64,000 bases of DNA from Monomorium pharaonis (taxonomy: Eukaryota; Arthropoda; Insecta; Hymenoptera; Formicidae). The position numbers and the translations under genes were made by a program. Position 1 is the first letter of the stretch. Each line of letters opens with the position of its first letter. Location: contig NC_050472.1 in the NCBI RefSeq assembly GCF_013373865.1, positions 6,505,276 through 6,569,275 on the forward strand, given 5' to 3'. This document shows positions 12,484-22,870 of the stretch, piece after piece. The notes beneath the pieces were generated by a model that was not told where the DNA came from, ran no database searches, and saw only the letters and a program-made list of their open reading frames with translations.

Positions 12484-12720
12484 GTCGGATTCGCCAGGAG
12501 CGCGTAGGGCCGCTCCTACTCGCCTCCGCCACGTCAATCTTATGGATTTCCCCAGGTGAATCTCTCGGGGATTCACAAGGCCGGACCCCCCCCAGGAAAT
12601 CTCGCCTTGACCCTCCCCGGTGGTTTCCGCGAACAAGTGTAACCCGCGAGGAAAAGGAAAAATGCGGCGGAAGGGGTCGGATCTTAATTTCCCGCTTATC
12701 TTATGGTTAACCTAAAGGAA
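12484..12720. promoter_or_regulatory. CpG-rich island with kappaB-like and GATA sites, candidate enhancer
   Basis: GC-rich sequence in an AT-rich context. GGATTTCCCC at 12544-12553 fits an insect kappaB consensus (reverse complement GGGGAAATCC). CCCGCTTATCTTATGG at about 12691-12706 gives a GATAAG site on the minus strand, next to TTAATTTCCC. A perfect 7-bp inverted repeat, GTGAATC/GATTCAC, lies between about 12555 and 12576. Paired kappaB and GATA sites are typical of fat-body immune enhancers in insects. Function here is inferred. Confidence 0.3.
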
Positions 12721-14100
12721 ATTTCTGAAGTGCGTTATCTGACGCCGGAGTAATTCTCGGAACAAATTTTCCGCGGATTTTCATTCAAGCGGAATCTGCT
12801 GCACGAGGGTAAAGAGGGCTTACGAGATTTACGATCGAAGCGGGCAATTCATGGCGCGTACAAACACTAACGTGGATGTTGATTCTCGTTGCGGAGGTGC
12901 GGAAAAAAGGTGCGGAAAGTGTTGTAAGCCCCCCTGCAAGTGGTGACACAAGTGAGAGATACGTGCGTGGTTGAGAGTATTGTCACGGTGTTGTGCACTG
13001 AAAATTAATGCCTGAACGAATTTTCGTATTTTTCTGAGGCAAACACACACGACGGAAATAAAAATCGAGCGAGCAAAGAGGATTTACGTCATTAAACGGG
13101 GCGCGAACGCGTCCGAGGCCATTTTCTTTATCAGTAGAAATCCCTTATCGTCGTACGTGCGGAAAAAAAATACAGGTGTGTGTAGACGCGCGATTGGTGT
13201 GCGTGTGTAGGTGAAAATATCCGTATCGCTCTGAATCTACGCGAAAATGATGTCTTATTTTCGCCGGTTGACATCATGCAATTCAAAATATACCGATATA
13301 CACAGTGTCCTAAAATTAACAAATGTACCTTTTAACTATGAGTTCTCTTGATCAGTAAGGAGAGATGTGATTTTTTGTACCAATATCAAAACTCTTATTT
13401 ATTCCGAGAATAAGCTTTTTATTTTAATTGTTGCGTATGTCTATAATCGAAAATAAATTAAAATTCCATTCCAACTTAAAAATTAGACTCTCTTCGATTA
13501 AATATATGGAGAATTGTATGGCTCCAGCTTGAAATTATGCCTTGCAGTTTGATGACAATGTATTACGGAGATTTATCAAGGCGCAATACACGATGGAAAA
13601 CCAGCTAGTTCTCGGATCTTATTGAATGCTGAGAAGCTAATAAAACTTTATTGCAATTTGTCATCGTTTTGTAATCAAGTCTAGTGCATTAAAATGGCGA
13701 GCATAGAAGTCCTTTATGGTGTGTGTTTAAGTGACTCGATGCCTCACGTCCGCAACGCAACACGTGCAAAGATGAAGAAGGTTTTACAACGCAATTACTG
13801 AAATTTACAACGAGAGACAGAACTGTCTCAATTTTAACGTCGGCGGGATTAACATCGCGCTACGACCGCGTTGCGCAAACACATGTTTCGTGCTCATTGT
13901 TTTCGTCGCAAATATAGTGCGCCCGTTCGTCGTGAAATGTCCGAAAAATAAGCCAGAGAACAATTATGAGAAATACCCATTTTTTTAGGCCTAGATTTTT
14001 TCAATCGGAAAAGCATGATAAATGTTTGAAAATTTCGAAGCTTTAAAAATTGAATCTATTGTTAGATTCGAAGAGACTAAATTAAATGTCTCATGCACCC

Positions 14101-14104
<4 letters not shown>

Positions 14105-14164
<60 letters not shown>
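14105..14164. repeat. (CA)n microsatellite
   Basis: Thirty uninterrupted CA units. The open frames through it encode only HTHT or VCVC repeats and are not genes. Confidence 0.97.
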
Positions 14165-14168
<4 letters not shown>

Positions 14169-14667
14169 GAGCGAAGGTACGGCTATGGTGATGTTTGCGT
14201 TTCTGCAGAGTAGCGACGGGATCGAAACTTTTTATTCCAATATTTGTATTTCGATCGTTCGGCCACGAATGGAACGTCACGAGACCTTGAAAAAAAATGA
14301 TTTATATCAGGATCGTATTTGGAAACCCATGCTGCTTTTTCCAGACCATCTTTGATGGATTTTTGACAAGAGATTTTATTAACGAAATCTTATTAACGTT
14401 CGCTTAGCATATTGTGTGTGCATTCTTCCGTTATAAGTCAAAAATTTCGACGTATTACTGCCATAGATAAAAATACGTGCAATATTTCTTAAATTAATCT
14501 CATATAAACTTTTTGATGGGGTTATACAACGAATAAAAAAATATTAAAAATATATTTTTAATAAAAATTTATAAACGACATTGTTTTGTAATTAAAAAAA
14601 ATATATGTTGATCTGTCTACAATTATTATGACATTTAAATTACATTAGAAAAAAGAGATAAACAAGT

Positions 14668-14885
14668 TTGCAAAATTTGTCCAATTTGTGCTATTTTGTA
14701 GAATCACTAAACATGAAAAACTGAGAAAAAAAATTAACTTGATTAAATGTGTTAATTAATTTTCTTCAAGTATTTCTATAAGTATTTATGTATTCAAATT
14801 AAATATGTCATATTTGAAATTTAATCAAGTATAATTTCGTGCTGAATGATTCTACAAAACAAGACAAGCTGGATAAATTTTGCAA
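14668..14885. mobile_element. MITE-like element with long imperfect inverted repeats
   Basis: The arms are about 80 bp. Both start TTGCAAAATTT and share TTTTGTAGAATCA and ACTTGATTAAAT in the same order. The total is about 218 bp with no coding capacity. A fragment of the same family lies at 16989-17018 (AGTATAATTTCGTGCTTAAT). Confidence 0.75.
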
Positions 14886-16306
14886 CCTACTCTGTCTTTT
14901 TTTGTAATATAGCTTAAATGTGACATAATAATTAGAAATAAAGTTATTATCTTTTTGAATTGAAAAAGAAAATATCGTTCATAAAAATTATAAATTAAAA
15001 TTTTGATTAGTTTTAAAATTTTAAGAAATAAATAGACTTGTTTCTTGACAGAATACTGACGCAAGATTATTTATTACATAAAAGTTTAAAGTATTTCGTA
15101 TAACATTTTGACATAGGGCTCAGATTCTTTTCAAGTAGCAATAACCATTGTGGTTCAAGATTGTATTTTTTTTATGTTGTAATATTGATTTGTTGTTGCC
15201 ACTTAAAAAATACTTAAATCTTTGAAAAGTTAAAATGTTGTATGAAATTTTCGAACTTTTTTGCCATAAAATTTTTGCCAGTTCTGTCAACAAACACAGC
15301 AGGTTTATTAATTTCTTTTCATTATCACTAAAAATAAGTTTTATTATCGTCGGTTCATTATACAGTTTTAAATTTGTAATAACTCGACGATCAAGTTAGC
15401 TTGGCTCCATAGAAAGATTCCTGGATTTAGAATATTATATCAAAAATATTGTATCTATATATGTAATCGATATATTACTGAATAAAGATGACATTTGCAA
15501 ACATTAATGTTTAAATTATCCACATTATAAGAGAAGAAAAATCAACTCGTTTTTTAAGAAAATGAGATATTATTATTTGAACTAAGAAGATGCTACAAAA
15601 CTAGATAATTATATTACACTTGCAGAGACTAATATATTATATAATATATAATACCGTTATATAATATAACAAGTCAAAAAATTTGTGTCAAATTTAACAT
15701 ATAATGCATGTCCCAAATGGTACGCTCAAATTTTTGTGTTAATTTAACACAAGATAAATATGTAAAAAAGTAACGTACATATTACATAAAATAATACAAA
15801 AAATCTAATACTTCGATATAGTTTGAAATTAGAATATGGAAGCATATTTCTTCAGTAAAATTAATAAATATAATGTATTGACATATAAGTTTTATATTTA
15901 TTAATCTTAGGAATTAAATGTTTTAAAACTGTATTATTTTATTTATTTATAAATTATGTTATTTTAACACTAAAAAATGTTGAATATTAACGCAAAATAT
16001 ACTAATAAAATAATAAATAATCACATTAGACGTTTGAACGTTTCCATAGATACAACAGAGAATTAAATTTACATTTAAATATATTAAAAATTCAACACCA
16101 AAATTTAACAAGATCCAATTTTCACATAAATATAAAATGTTTTTACTTTCTGAGTGTCATACACGATCGTAATGAAGAAAGTGTGCGCTTATTAATTGTG
16201 CCCCGATTCAAATTCAATCAGAAACATAAGATTTTATTAGATCGTTATTTCTCAGAAGGCAATAGCAAACAACCGAGTATCTTGTCAGGAGAATCCTTCT
16301 AAACAG

Positions 16307-16458
16307 CCCTGATAGAAATATATTATTGTAAATATTTTACAAAATTTTAATGAATTTTAAAGAGTCTTAATGAATTTTAATACATTATAATAAATTTAAT
16401 AAATTTCAGTAAAATTGGTCAATTGAGAGAGATTTTCAATAAAATATTTCCATCAGGG
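16307..16458. mobile_element. MITE-like element with CCCTGAT ends
   Basis: The left end CCCTGATAGAAATATATTAT and the inverted right end CCCTGATGGAAATATTTTAT pair over about 25 bp. The interior is AT-rich and non-coding, about 152 bp in total. Confidence 0.7.
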
Positions 16459-16988
16459 ATTCCGTTTAAACCGGCGTTAAAACTGCAATGCCCATGTATC
16501 TGTGTTGTAAAAGCACACACCACAAAAATGAACTAAAACTTCTGACAAAAGATTTAAAACCTGAGCTTGCGTATGACACTTCTTCGCAAAGCGAAGCAAT
16601 CTCTACAAGTACAATATGAGAAGATTCTGTTTTGTAGCATTTTTTTTATGTTCACGTAATATGTTCTTCTAAAAACAGACTGGTTTCTCTTCTTACGTAA
16701 TGCGGATAATTTGATGTTTACGAATGTTATCATTCAGTAAAATATTACTTATATTACTTATGATACCTATTATTTATGATAGGAATTATCTTATTAAATG
16801 AACGAATTATCTTACTCATACGTGTGAAAAAATAAATCTGTCTATTTTTGCATCTAAATAACTATTGTTGTTTTTCACACAAAAGAGCATAACCTACTAT
16901 CACCCTTTCTTTTTAAGCTTTTAAATACGTTGAAATGTACGTAAAAATAAGAAAGGCGTATGTGTTGAAACATTTCTTTTCTCATCGT

Positions 16989-17018
16989 CAGTATAATTTC
17001 GTGCTTAATGATTCTTTA
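16989..17018. repeat. Fragment of the 14668-14885 MITE family
   Basis: About 27 bases match the right-arm interior of the 14668 element (AGTATAATTTCGTGC then AATGATTCT). Confidence 0.55.
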
Positions 17019-17199
17019 TTTAACACCATAAAATAGGAAAATGCTAAAAAAAAATCACACAATTGCAAAAATAATTCTACCAAATGGATATTTTGTGCGT
17101 AAAGGCTCGGAGACATTTTCCAAAGATTCGGAAAATACTTAAAAAATATCTTCATAAAAATTCAAAGATTTTCAAATCGTCTAAAGGAGTAAAGAAGCG

Positions 17200-18454
17200 A
17201 AGACTCCCGATCGCTGTTGCATTTAATCCTTATTTCTCGACCGATGCGATATTTTCCCAAAGTAAAGTTCAATGCTTCCGAATAAATCGACGCGATATCG
17301 AGGGGAGACGTCGTCGCCGACGGCGCAGCGCGAAAGTCGGCCGCGTGTCGCGAGGACCAATAATTAACGTACACGACAAACAGTATTATCGTCATTGCCT
17401 GATATTATTCCCATTATCTTATATGTACGGCGGCTATGTGCTTAATGATTAATAAAATATTATCTGCGCTCAGAGGATGTCTCTCTTCCTGGCGACAAAT
17501 AGTTTCGTGCCAGACGCCGGCGTCGCGTGATCCGCGGGCGAAAACGAGAATCGGAAATCGGATCGATCGATCGCACGCGAAAATAGAGCGTCGCGAATAT
17601 GATCGGGAAGAAGGGATGCGCGCGAAGTGATGAAAGTCGTTTTGTTTCCCGTAGGGAAGTGCGAAGGTGGTTTTTCGGTCGCTCGATTACGAGGCTGCGT
17701 TTTCATCGATATAAAGTGAGGCGGAATTCTCGCGAAATTCGCAGTCCGAGATTTATTGGAAATCAAATGACTGGTGGATCGGGGGTGAAAAAAAAAAAAA
17801 GAACGGAAACGGGCACGCGTCGTGCGTAAAGTGCAAAGTGGAAGTACGATAATTAAACGTGAACGGCGCGTGGAATTTTATGAAATTTGTTAGGTGAGTG
17901 TCGCTCGCGTCTTTATATACCCAAGAAGATACGCGCCTCGTCGAAATCTTCCGTCGTTCCAGTGGAAACCAGCCGCGCACCGTCGGGGACATAATCCGAG
18001 TTATCGATTATAATATTTACATTACCGACAAGCGCGCGTTTCTCCCGCGATCGAGCGATCTTAGACACCGTCGTCGCTCCGGGATGTAACTCTCGCCACG
18101 TCTCTCGAACCAGACGCGGAGACGGGGAGTAAATTAATTAAACGTTAAAATAATAAATATGCCGCGAGCGAGAGGCGACTCCAGAGGTCTGCAAATATTT
18201 TCGTGTCACCCGACGTTACACGCGTAATTTAACGACGTGCTCGCGACAGGCGGAGATCCGGGGAACCTTGAAAGAGCGAAATGAGGAGGAAAAGAAGGAA
18301 GCGCTCTCGATGAGAGAAAAGAGAAAGACGGGAATCTAGATTTCTCGATCGTCCAGATCGCGCGCGCCGACGAGGTGAAGGAGGAAGCGGGCCGCGCGTA
18401 CAAAACACAAGTGTCGGCTCGGGCCGAACATAAAACACAAGTGTTCCTTTCGTG

Positions 18455-18485
<31 letters not shown>

Positions 18486-18660
18486 CCGCTCGCGTTACCG
18501 CGGATGTTCTGCTTGCGCTCGGCTCCTTTTCTTGCGTGCGTTTCTTGTCTCTCTTTATCTCTTTCTCTCCTCCTCTGTCTCACGGCGATCAGGTAAAATC
18601 GCGCTGGCGTACGAAATCCGCCACTCCTGAATCAATAGCTCGAACCCCGTAGGTATTTCG
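17200..18660. promoter_or_regulatory. CpG-rich island, candidate promoter or enhancer
   Basis: Dense CpG over about 1.4 kb. On the plus strand a consensus donor TTAG|GTGAGT lies at 17893/17894, downstream of CpG-rich sequence, which could mark the first exon of a divergent non-coding transcript. A (GGC)n run lies at 18457-18482, and a duplicated AAAACACAAGTGT motif lies at about 18404-18445. There is no supported protein. Confidence 0.35.
18457..18482. repeat. (GGC)n trinucleotide repeat
   Basis: About eight GGC units in a CpG island, giving an artefactual poly-Ala or poly-Gly open frame. Confidence 0.9.
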
Positions 18661-18784
18661 TCGACAAATACGTTTTCGCTTGTAATTCAAATAAAGAAAA
18701 AAATGGAGTTGTAATGGACTTCGGACTTTATTACGCTTTAATATCTTTTGTTTTATTTTAACAACGTCTGTTGCAGCCGTTCTT

Positions 18785-18993
18785 ACACCGAGAGGGAAAA
18801 ACGTTGCTGGTTCGACTGAATTTTTCGACTTGATTAAATTTCTTCAATTCAACTGTTTATGTGTTTCAAATGTATCAATAGTTAAATTGACGTTCAGGTA
18901 TTTTATGTATTTAAGTTAAGTGCTCGAACGGAAGAATTGAATTTAACCAAGTTGAAAGATTTAGTCAAATCAACGACATTTCTTTCTCAGTGT
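18785..18993. mobile_element. MITE-like element with ACACYGAGA ends
   Basis: Imperfect inverted repeats of about 60 bp: the left end reads ACACCGAGAGGGAAAAACGT, the right end inverted reads ACACTGAGAAAGAAATGTCG, and both continue with ACTTGRTTAAATT blocks. About 209 bp and non-coding. The ACACTGA-type end resembles the 2221-2381 element. Confidence 0.7.
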
Positions 18994-19451
18994 ACATTTG
19001 GAACGTTAAGTCGTACTCGGCGTGTGGATTCATAATTCAACGTATTAAGTTTTGTATTAATATTAATTAGAACTTGTTCTGCATATTGGTATCACAAAAC
19101 CGCTGATAAAAACTAATCTATTATACGATCTATTTCTCCTGTTATAGAAGTAAAAACGTGAAGGAGAAGACTGTCACTCGAAATATTAGCCATTTCACTT
19201 ATATTTAACGACCAATTTCAATTATCAACCTTTGTCTCGTATTTAAGGCTTATTCCTACGTCACTTGTTGGCGCAAACAGAAGCCAAATTTATTTAACGG
19301 CGAACAATTTGCGCTCGTTTAAGTCGATTCGTTCGATGCGTGCGCCGGCGCCGCGGCGCCGCACCGCGCCGCTGGTGTTTCCGTACAACGCGCGGAATCG
19401 TGTACGAGCGGAAGGTACACGGGAAGTTAAGCGATAAGGGATTTTCAACTT

Positions 19452-19826
19452 ACGAGCAACCTCGACGAGGGAAGAAAGGCGAGGAAGGAAGCGACGAAGA
19501 CGAGCGGCCGGTGTAATTCCTCCTGGAACTGCCTGCGACGCTCGACGAGCGACCGACGTGCCCTGACGTTCTTGGAGCTCGCTCCTCGTCGTTACTGCGT
19601 CTACGCTTGTGCGCTTGTGAGCGAGACACGCACGCGGCGCGCGCTTGACACAGGTGCGCTTCCACGGAGGAGAGAGCGAGGAGACCCCAGTGCTACCTAC
19701 TCTACGCGTGCGATCGTCGTCGTCGTCGTCGTCGTCGCCGCCGTCGTCGTCGTCGTCGTTGGAACTGCCGCCTGGTAGCGCGAGATCGAAGCTTCGATTT
19801 TATCCGAGAGCCGTCAAATATTAACT
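19452..19826 (-). promoter_or_regulatory. Candidate 5'UTR exon and promoter of the GATAe-like gene
   Basis: A CpG-rich block with, on the minus strand, an initiator-like TCAGTT near 19823-19828 and a consensus donor GCTC|GTAAGT at 19451. Splicing to 3688 would give a leader exon about 375 bases long and an intron of about 15.8 kb. Its short open frame would stop just after the junction, as an upstream ORF. No transcript evidence is available; this is inferred from splice-site and initiator quality. Confidence 0.3.
19707..19760. repeat. (GTC)n trinucleotide repeat
   Basis: About 17 imperfect GTC/GCC units in the CpG island. It produces an artefactual Arg-rich frame on the minus strand and a Val-rich frame on the plus strand. 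Confidence 0.9.
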
Positions 19827-20088
19827 GATGACGATTAAAAGCCGACCGCCGCCGCCGTGTTGTATTATATCGCGCCGGGAACCCTTCCGCGGACGCCATG
19901 TTGGTACCGGTGCTCCCGCACTTCCACTTGCCACGCGAGCTGTGAGAACTGTGGTGGTGAGTGTTGGTGAATGAAATGACGATGGCAATAGGAGGTTTTT
20001 TTCAGAACTAGGTCTTCCTGGAGACCAAGACCAAGTTGACTGCAGTTGACCGAGAATTAGAAAAATTACATTTTTGTAATTAGAGGAA

Positions 20089-20322
20089 TCCCGGGAAAAA
20101 ATGTTTTATATAAAAGCATATATAAATATATATAAAATATGTCCATATATTTTAAATTAAACGAAACTTATATTTTAAATTAGTTTCTGTCTTTTCAGTA
20201 TGACTATTATTTTTTTATATCAAACAGATATTTTACAAAAGAAAGAAGACTAATATAAATCTATATGGACATATTTTATATATATTTATATATGTTTTTA
20301 TATGAAACATTTTTTTCCGAGA
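20089..20322. mobile_element. MITE-like element with about 55-bp inverted repeats
   Basis: The left arm reads GGGAAAAAATGTTTTATATA and runs to AAAATATGTCCATATA. The right arm is its reverse complement with few mismatches (ends ...GAAACATTTTTTTCCGAGA). The total is about 234 bp, AT-rich and non-coding. Confidence 0.8.
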
Positions 20323-20729
20323 TGTCACCAATACTGATTCTGGGCTTCCTAATAAAGCGATTCTAATGTTTCTTTATTTCTCGAAAACTCAGTTTTATTA
20401 TATTCTGATGATAATATCTCTAATATCAAATTAATTTCTTTTATATTCTTGTCACACAATATCGCGAGTTAAATATAAAATATATATGTTTTATATTCTT
20501 GCACATGCTTGTCATTCTTTTATGCTTGCAGTTCTTCTACATACATTGTAATACACATTTCATTAATTTATATTTAAAGAGTACAAACCTTGTCTTTTAA
20601 ATATTATTTCAATTTAAACAAATGTAAAAATATTACTGAATTGACTATACATCGTTCTTTATAAGTAAAAAATACATAATTAAATAACAATAAAAATAAA
20701 AGTAAAAATAAACGAATACATCTGCTTAA

Positions 20730-21831
20730 TCTATATAAATAAAAATGTAAAATGTTTGTTATATGAATTTATATAAATTAAATAATAAAATTTAAATAAT
20801 AAAGAATTTGAGCAAAATGTTTATATTAAAGGACAAATACAGGATATTAAAAAAGGTAAAATCGAACATTAATTTCAAAATAATTACAGATATGGTAATA
20901 ATTATTTTAAATTAAATAATTTTAAATTAAATAATTTCGAAATAATTATATTGACCGGGAGAGACCGGGAGAGACGGGGAGAGACGAGAAGAGACCGGGA
21001 GAGACCGGGAGAGACCGAAAGAGACCGGGAGAGACGGGGAGAGCTTGGGAGAGACCGGGAGAGACGGGGAGAGACGAGGAGAGACCGGAAGAGACCGGGA
21101 GAGACGGGGAGAGACGGGTAGAGACGAGTAGAGACGGGGAGAGACGGGGAGAGACCGCGAGAGACGGGTAGAGACGGGGAGAGACCGGGAGAGACGGGGA
21201 GAGACGGAGAGAAACGAAGAGAGACCGGGAGAGACGGGGAGAAACGAGGAGAGACCGGGAGAGACCAGGAGAGGCGAAGAATGTTCCTAATTGTGTTTAA
21301 ATTAAGGTAATAAGAAAAATAAAGAAGGCTGTTATTTTATTGAAAAAAAGGAACTTATTTAAAACAGTCTTTTGAATGGATTTCTAAATCCATGGCAGCT
21401 TTTAGAAAAAAATAACAAAATATTGATTCATAAAATTAATCAATAATAAATTAAATACATACACTCTAATTCAAAATGTTTAATTAAAAAAAATGGGTAT
21501 TTTTAAAAAAATTCGGTTTTTTTAATTAAAAATTATTTCAAAGTTTTAATAAAATAAGATTTATATTACATTATAATAAAAATACAAAACAATAAATAAA
21601 AACAAATTAATTAAATACAGTGCCAAAGGCAATAAATAAATAAAGTAAATTAGAAGTACGTGAATAAATGAATATTAGATTTATTAAAGATAGATAAATG
21701 CTTATTCAAAAATAAAATAAAAAGAGCAACAGTAAAGCAAGGCTCTTGAAAGTTAAACAATGAAAGCAAAAAAAATTTGAACGTAGCATAAGAATAGAGA
21801 GCCACAGCAACGCGTGGCAGGGCATAGCTAG
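20730..21831 (+). mobile_element. Non-autonomous Helitron
   Basis: The 5' terminus TCTATATAAATAAAAATG is preceded by A. The 3' terminus ends CTAG (21828-21831) and is followed by T, as expected for insertion between A and T. Nine bases before CTAG is a subterminal hairpin with stem GCCAC (21801-21805) and GTGGC (21814-21818). These are the defining Helitron marks. There is no Rep/helicase coding sequence in its 1.1 kb, so it would need an autonomous partner. The interior carries a 10-bp minisatellite. Confidence 0.88.
20951..21280. repeat. 10-bp minisatellite inside the Helitron
   Basis: About 33 tandem copies of a degenerate GAGACCGGGA / GAGACGGGGA unit, strongly purine-rich on the plus strand and much higher in GC than its surroundings. 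Variant units (GAGACGAGGA, GAGACGGGTA) are interspersed. Confidence 0.95.
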
Positions 21832-22073
21832 TTAATCATAAAAGTAATACAAAATTTTCAATATATTGAATAAAGAGCAATATTTTTAAAAAAGTTTGGG
21901 CTTTTATAAACAAGTAAGTGTAAATGAAATAAATTTTTTTGAAATTGAAAAAATAATAATTTGACAGTATTTTTGATAACAAAATATCTACATATATCGT
22001 ATCTATAAAATAATGCGACATTCTATAGCATAATCAATTTATAAAGAACAGTTAACTTATCGATTAGGTCGTT

Positions 22074-22084
22074 GGTTCGATTCC
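22074..22084 (+). other. RNA polymerase III B-box-like motif, possible SINE remnant
   Basis: GGTTCGATTCC is a perfect tRNA B box (T-arm). No A box or cloverleaf can be made from the preceding bases, so this is not a functional tRNA; it may be a decayed tRNA-derived SINE. Confidence 0.3.
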
Positions 22085-22406
22085 GACTCTTATCACACGT
22101 ATGCCTTTCAACTTTTGAAAATTTACCACACAAATTTTATTAACTTATTTTATTTTAAAATAATTCTAAGTTGCTCTTCCGAAAGCATCCATATTCCGAT
22201 TTAGTTTCAAGTTTAAAAATGAGTTTTTTTTAAAATAAAATGCAGGTCTCTTCTCGTCTTACACCTGCCCACATGTTTTTATCCTTTGGATTAGTAAAAA
22301 TTGTGCTCGCATATGTTTTCTTTATTTAAAAGGAACCTATTTTCAAAACTTGGACTAAATCGGAACATCGATGTTTTTGAAAGTTTCGTCTAATTCTACT
22401 TATAAG

Positions 22407-22519
22407 ATTATCCCACATAGACCACATCTTTCAGAAAGCTTTCTAAAAGATATCTGAAAGATATCTTCTATCAGATATTTTTCAGAAAACTTTTTGAAAG
22501 ATGTGCTGTATGGGATAAT
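22407..22519. mobile_element. MITE-like element, copy 1 of a two-copy family
   Basis: The ends TTATCCCACATAGACCACAT and the inverted TTATCCCATACAGCACATCT pair, followed by CTTTCAGAAAG repeats. The same sequence with the same ends recurs at 50740-50832. About 113 bp and non-coding. Confidence 0.75.
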
Positions 22520-22520
22520 A

Positions 22521-22680
22521 TCCCAATGTCCAAAATCGAGACATAAGACGTTCTAAAGACGTCTTTTAGATGACTTTTACACAACTTTTATTTGGACATA
22601 AAAATATGACTAAAAAATATCTTAAAGGCATCTTTAAGACATCTTATGTCTCAATTTTGAACATGGTGCTGTCTGGGACA
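22521..22680. mobile_element. Second inverted-repeat element directly adjoining the previous one
   Basis: The arm AAAATCGAGACATAAGACG pairs with the inverted AAAATTGAGACATAAGATG, and the ends carry TCCCA. About 160 bp. AAGACGTCTT-like motifs recur at 57694-57720 and 24940-25290, suggesting a larger degenerate family. Confidence 0.65.
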
Positions 22681-22766
22681 TTATTATATCGTATTACGAT
22701 TTGTTTAATACTAAAATAGAATTGGTACAAAAAACGCCTTAAACATGTGTCTGTAAATTGCTTATA

Positions 22767-22870
22767 AATAGGGATGGGCAATGTTAAAAAATATATCGAT
22801 GTTTAAAACATCGATTAAAGAAAAAAAAATTGAAACATCGATTATATACGAAAAAATTGATTTATTGATT
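22767..22870 (+). repeat. hAT-like MITE end fragment
   Basis: AGGGATGGGCAAT followed by repeated ATCGATGTTT / AACATCGAT motifs resembles hAT-type terminal sequence. No matching inverted end was found nearby, so it appears truncated. Confidence 0.35.

Noticed and set aside
17084..17452. Plus-strand open frame of 122 codons
   Set aside because: Basic, with an Arg run from a CpG-rich repeat; no family features or Kozak support. Treated as chance.
20951..21280. CRISPR-like array
   Set aside because: The 10-bp units are contiguous with no spacers; it is a minisatellite inside a Helitron in a eukaryotic genome.
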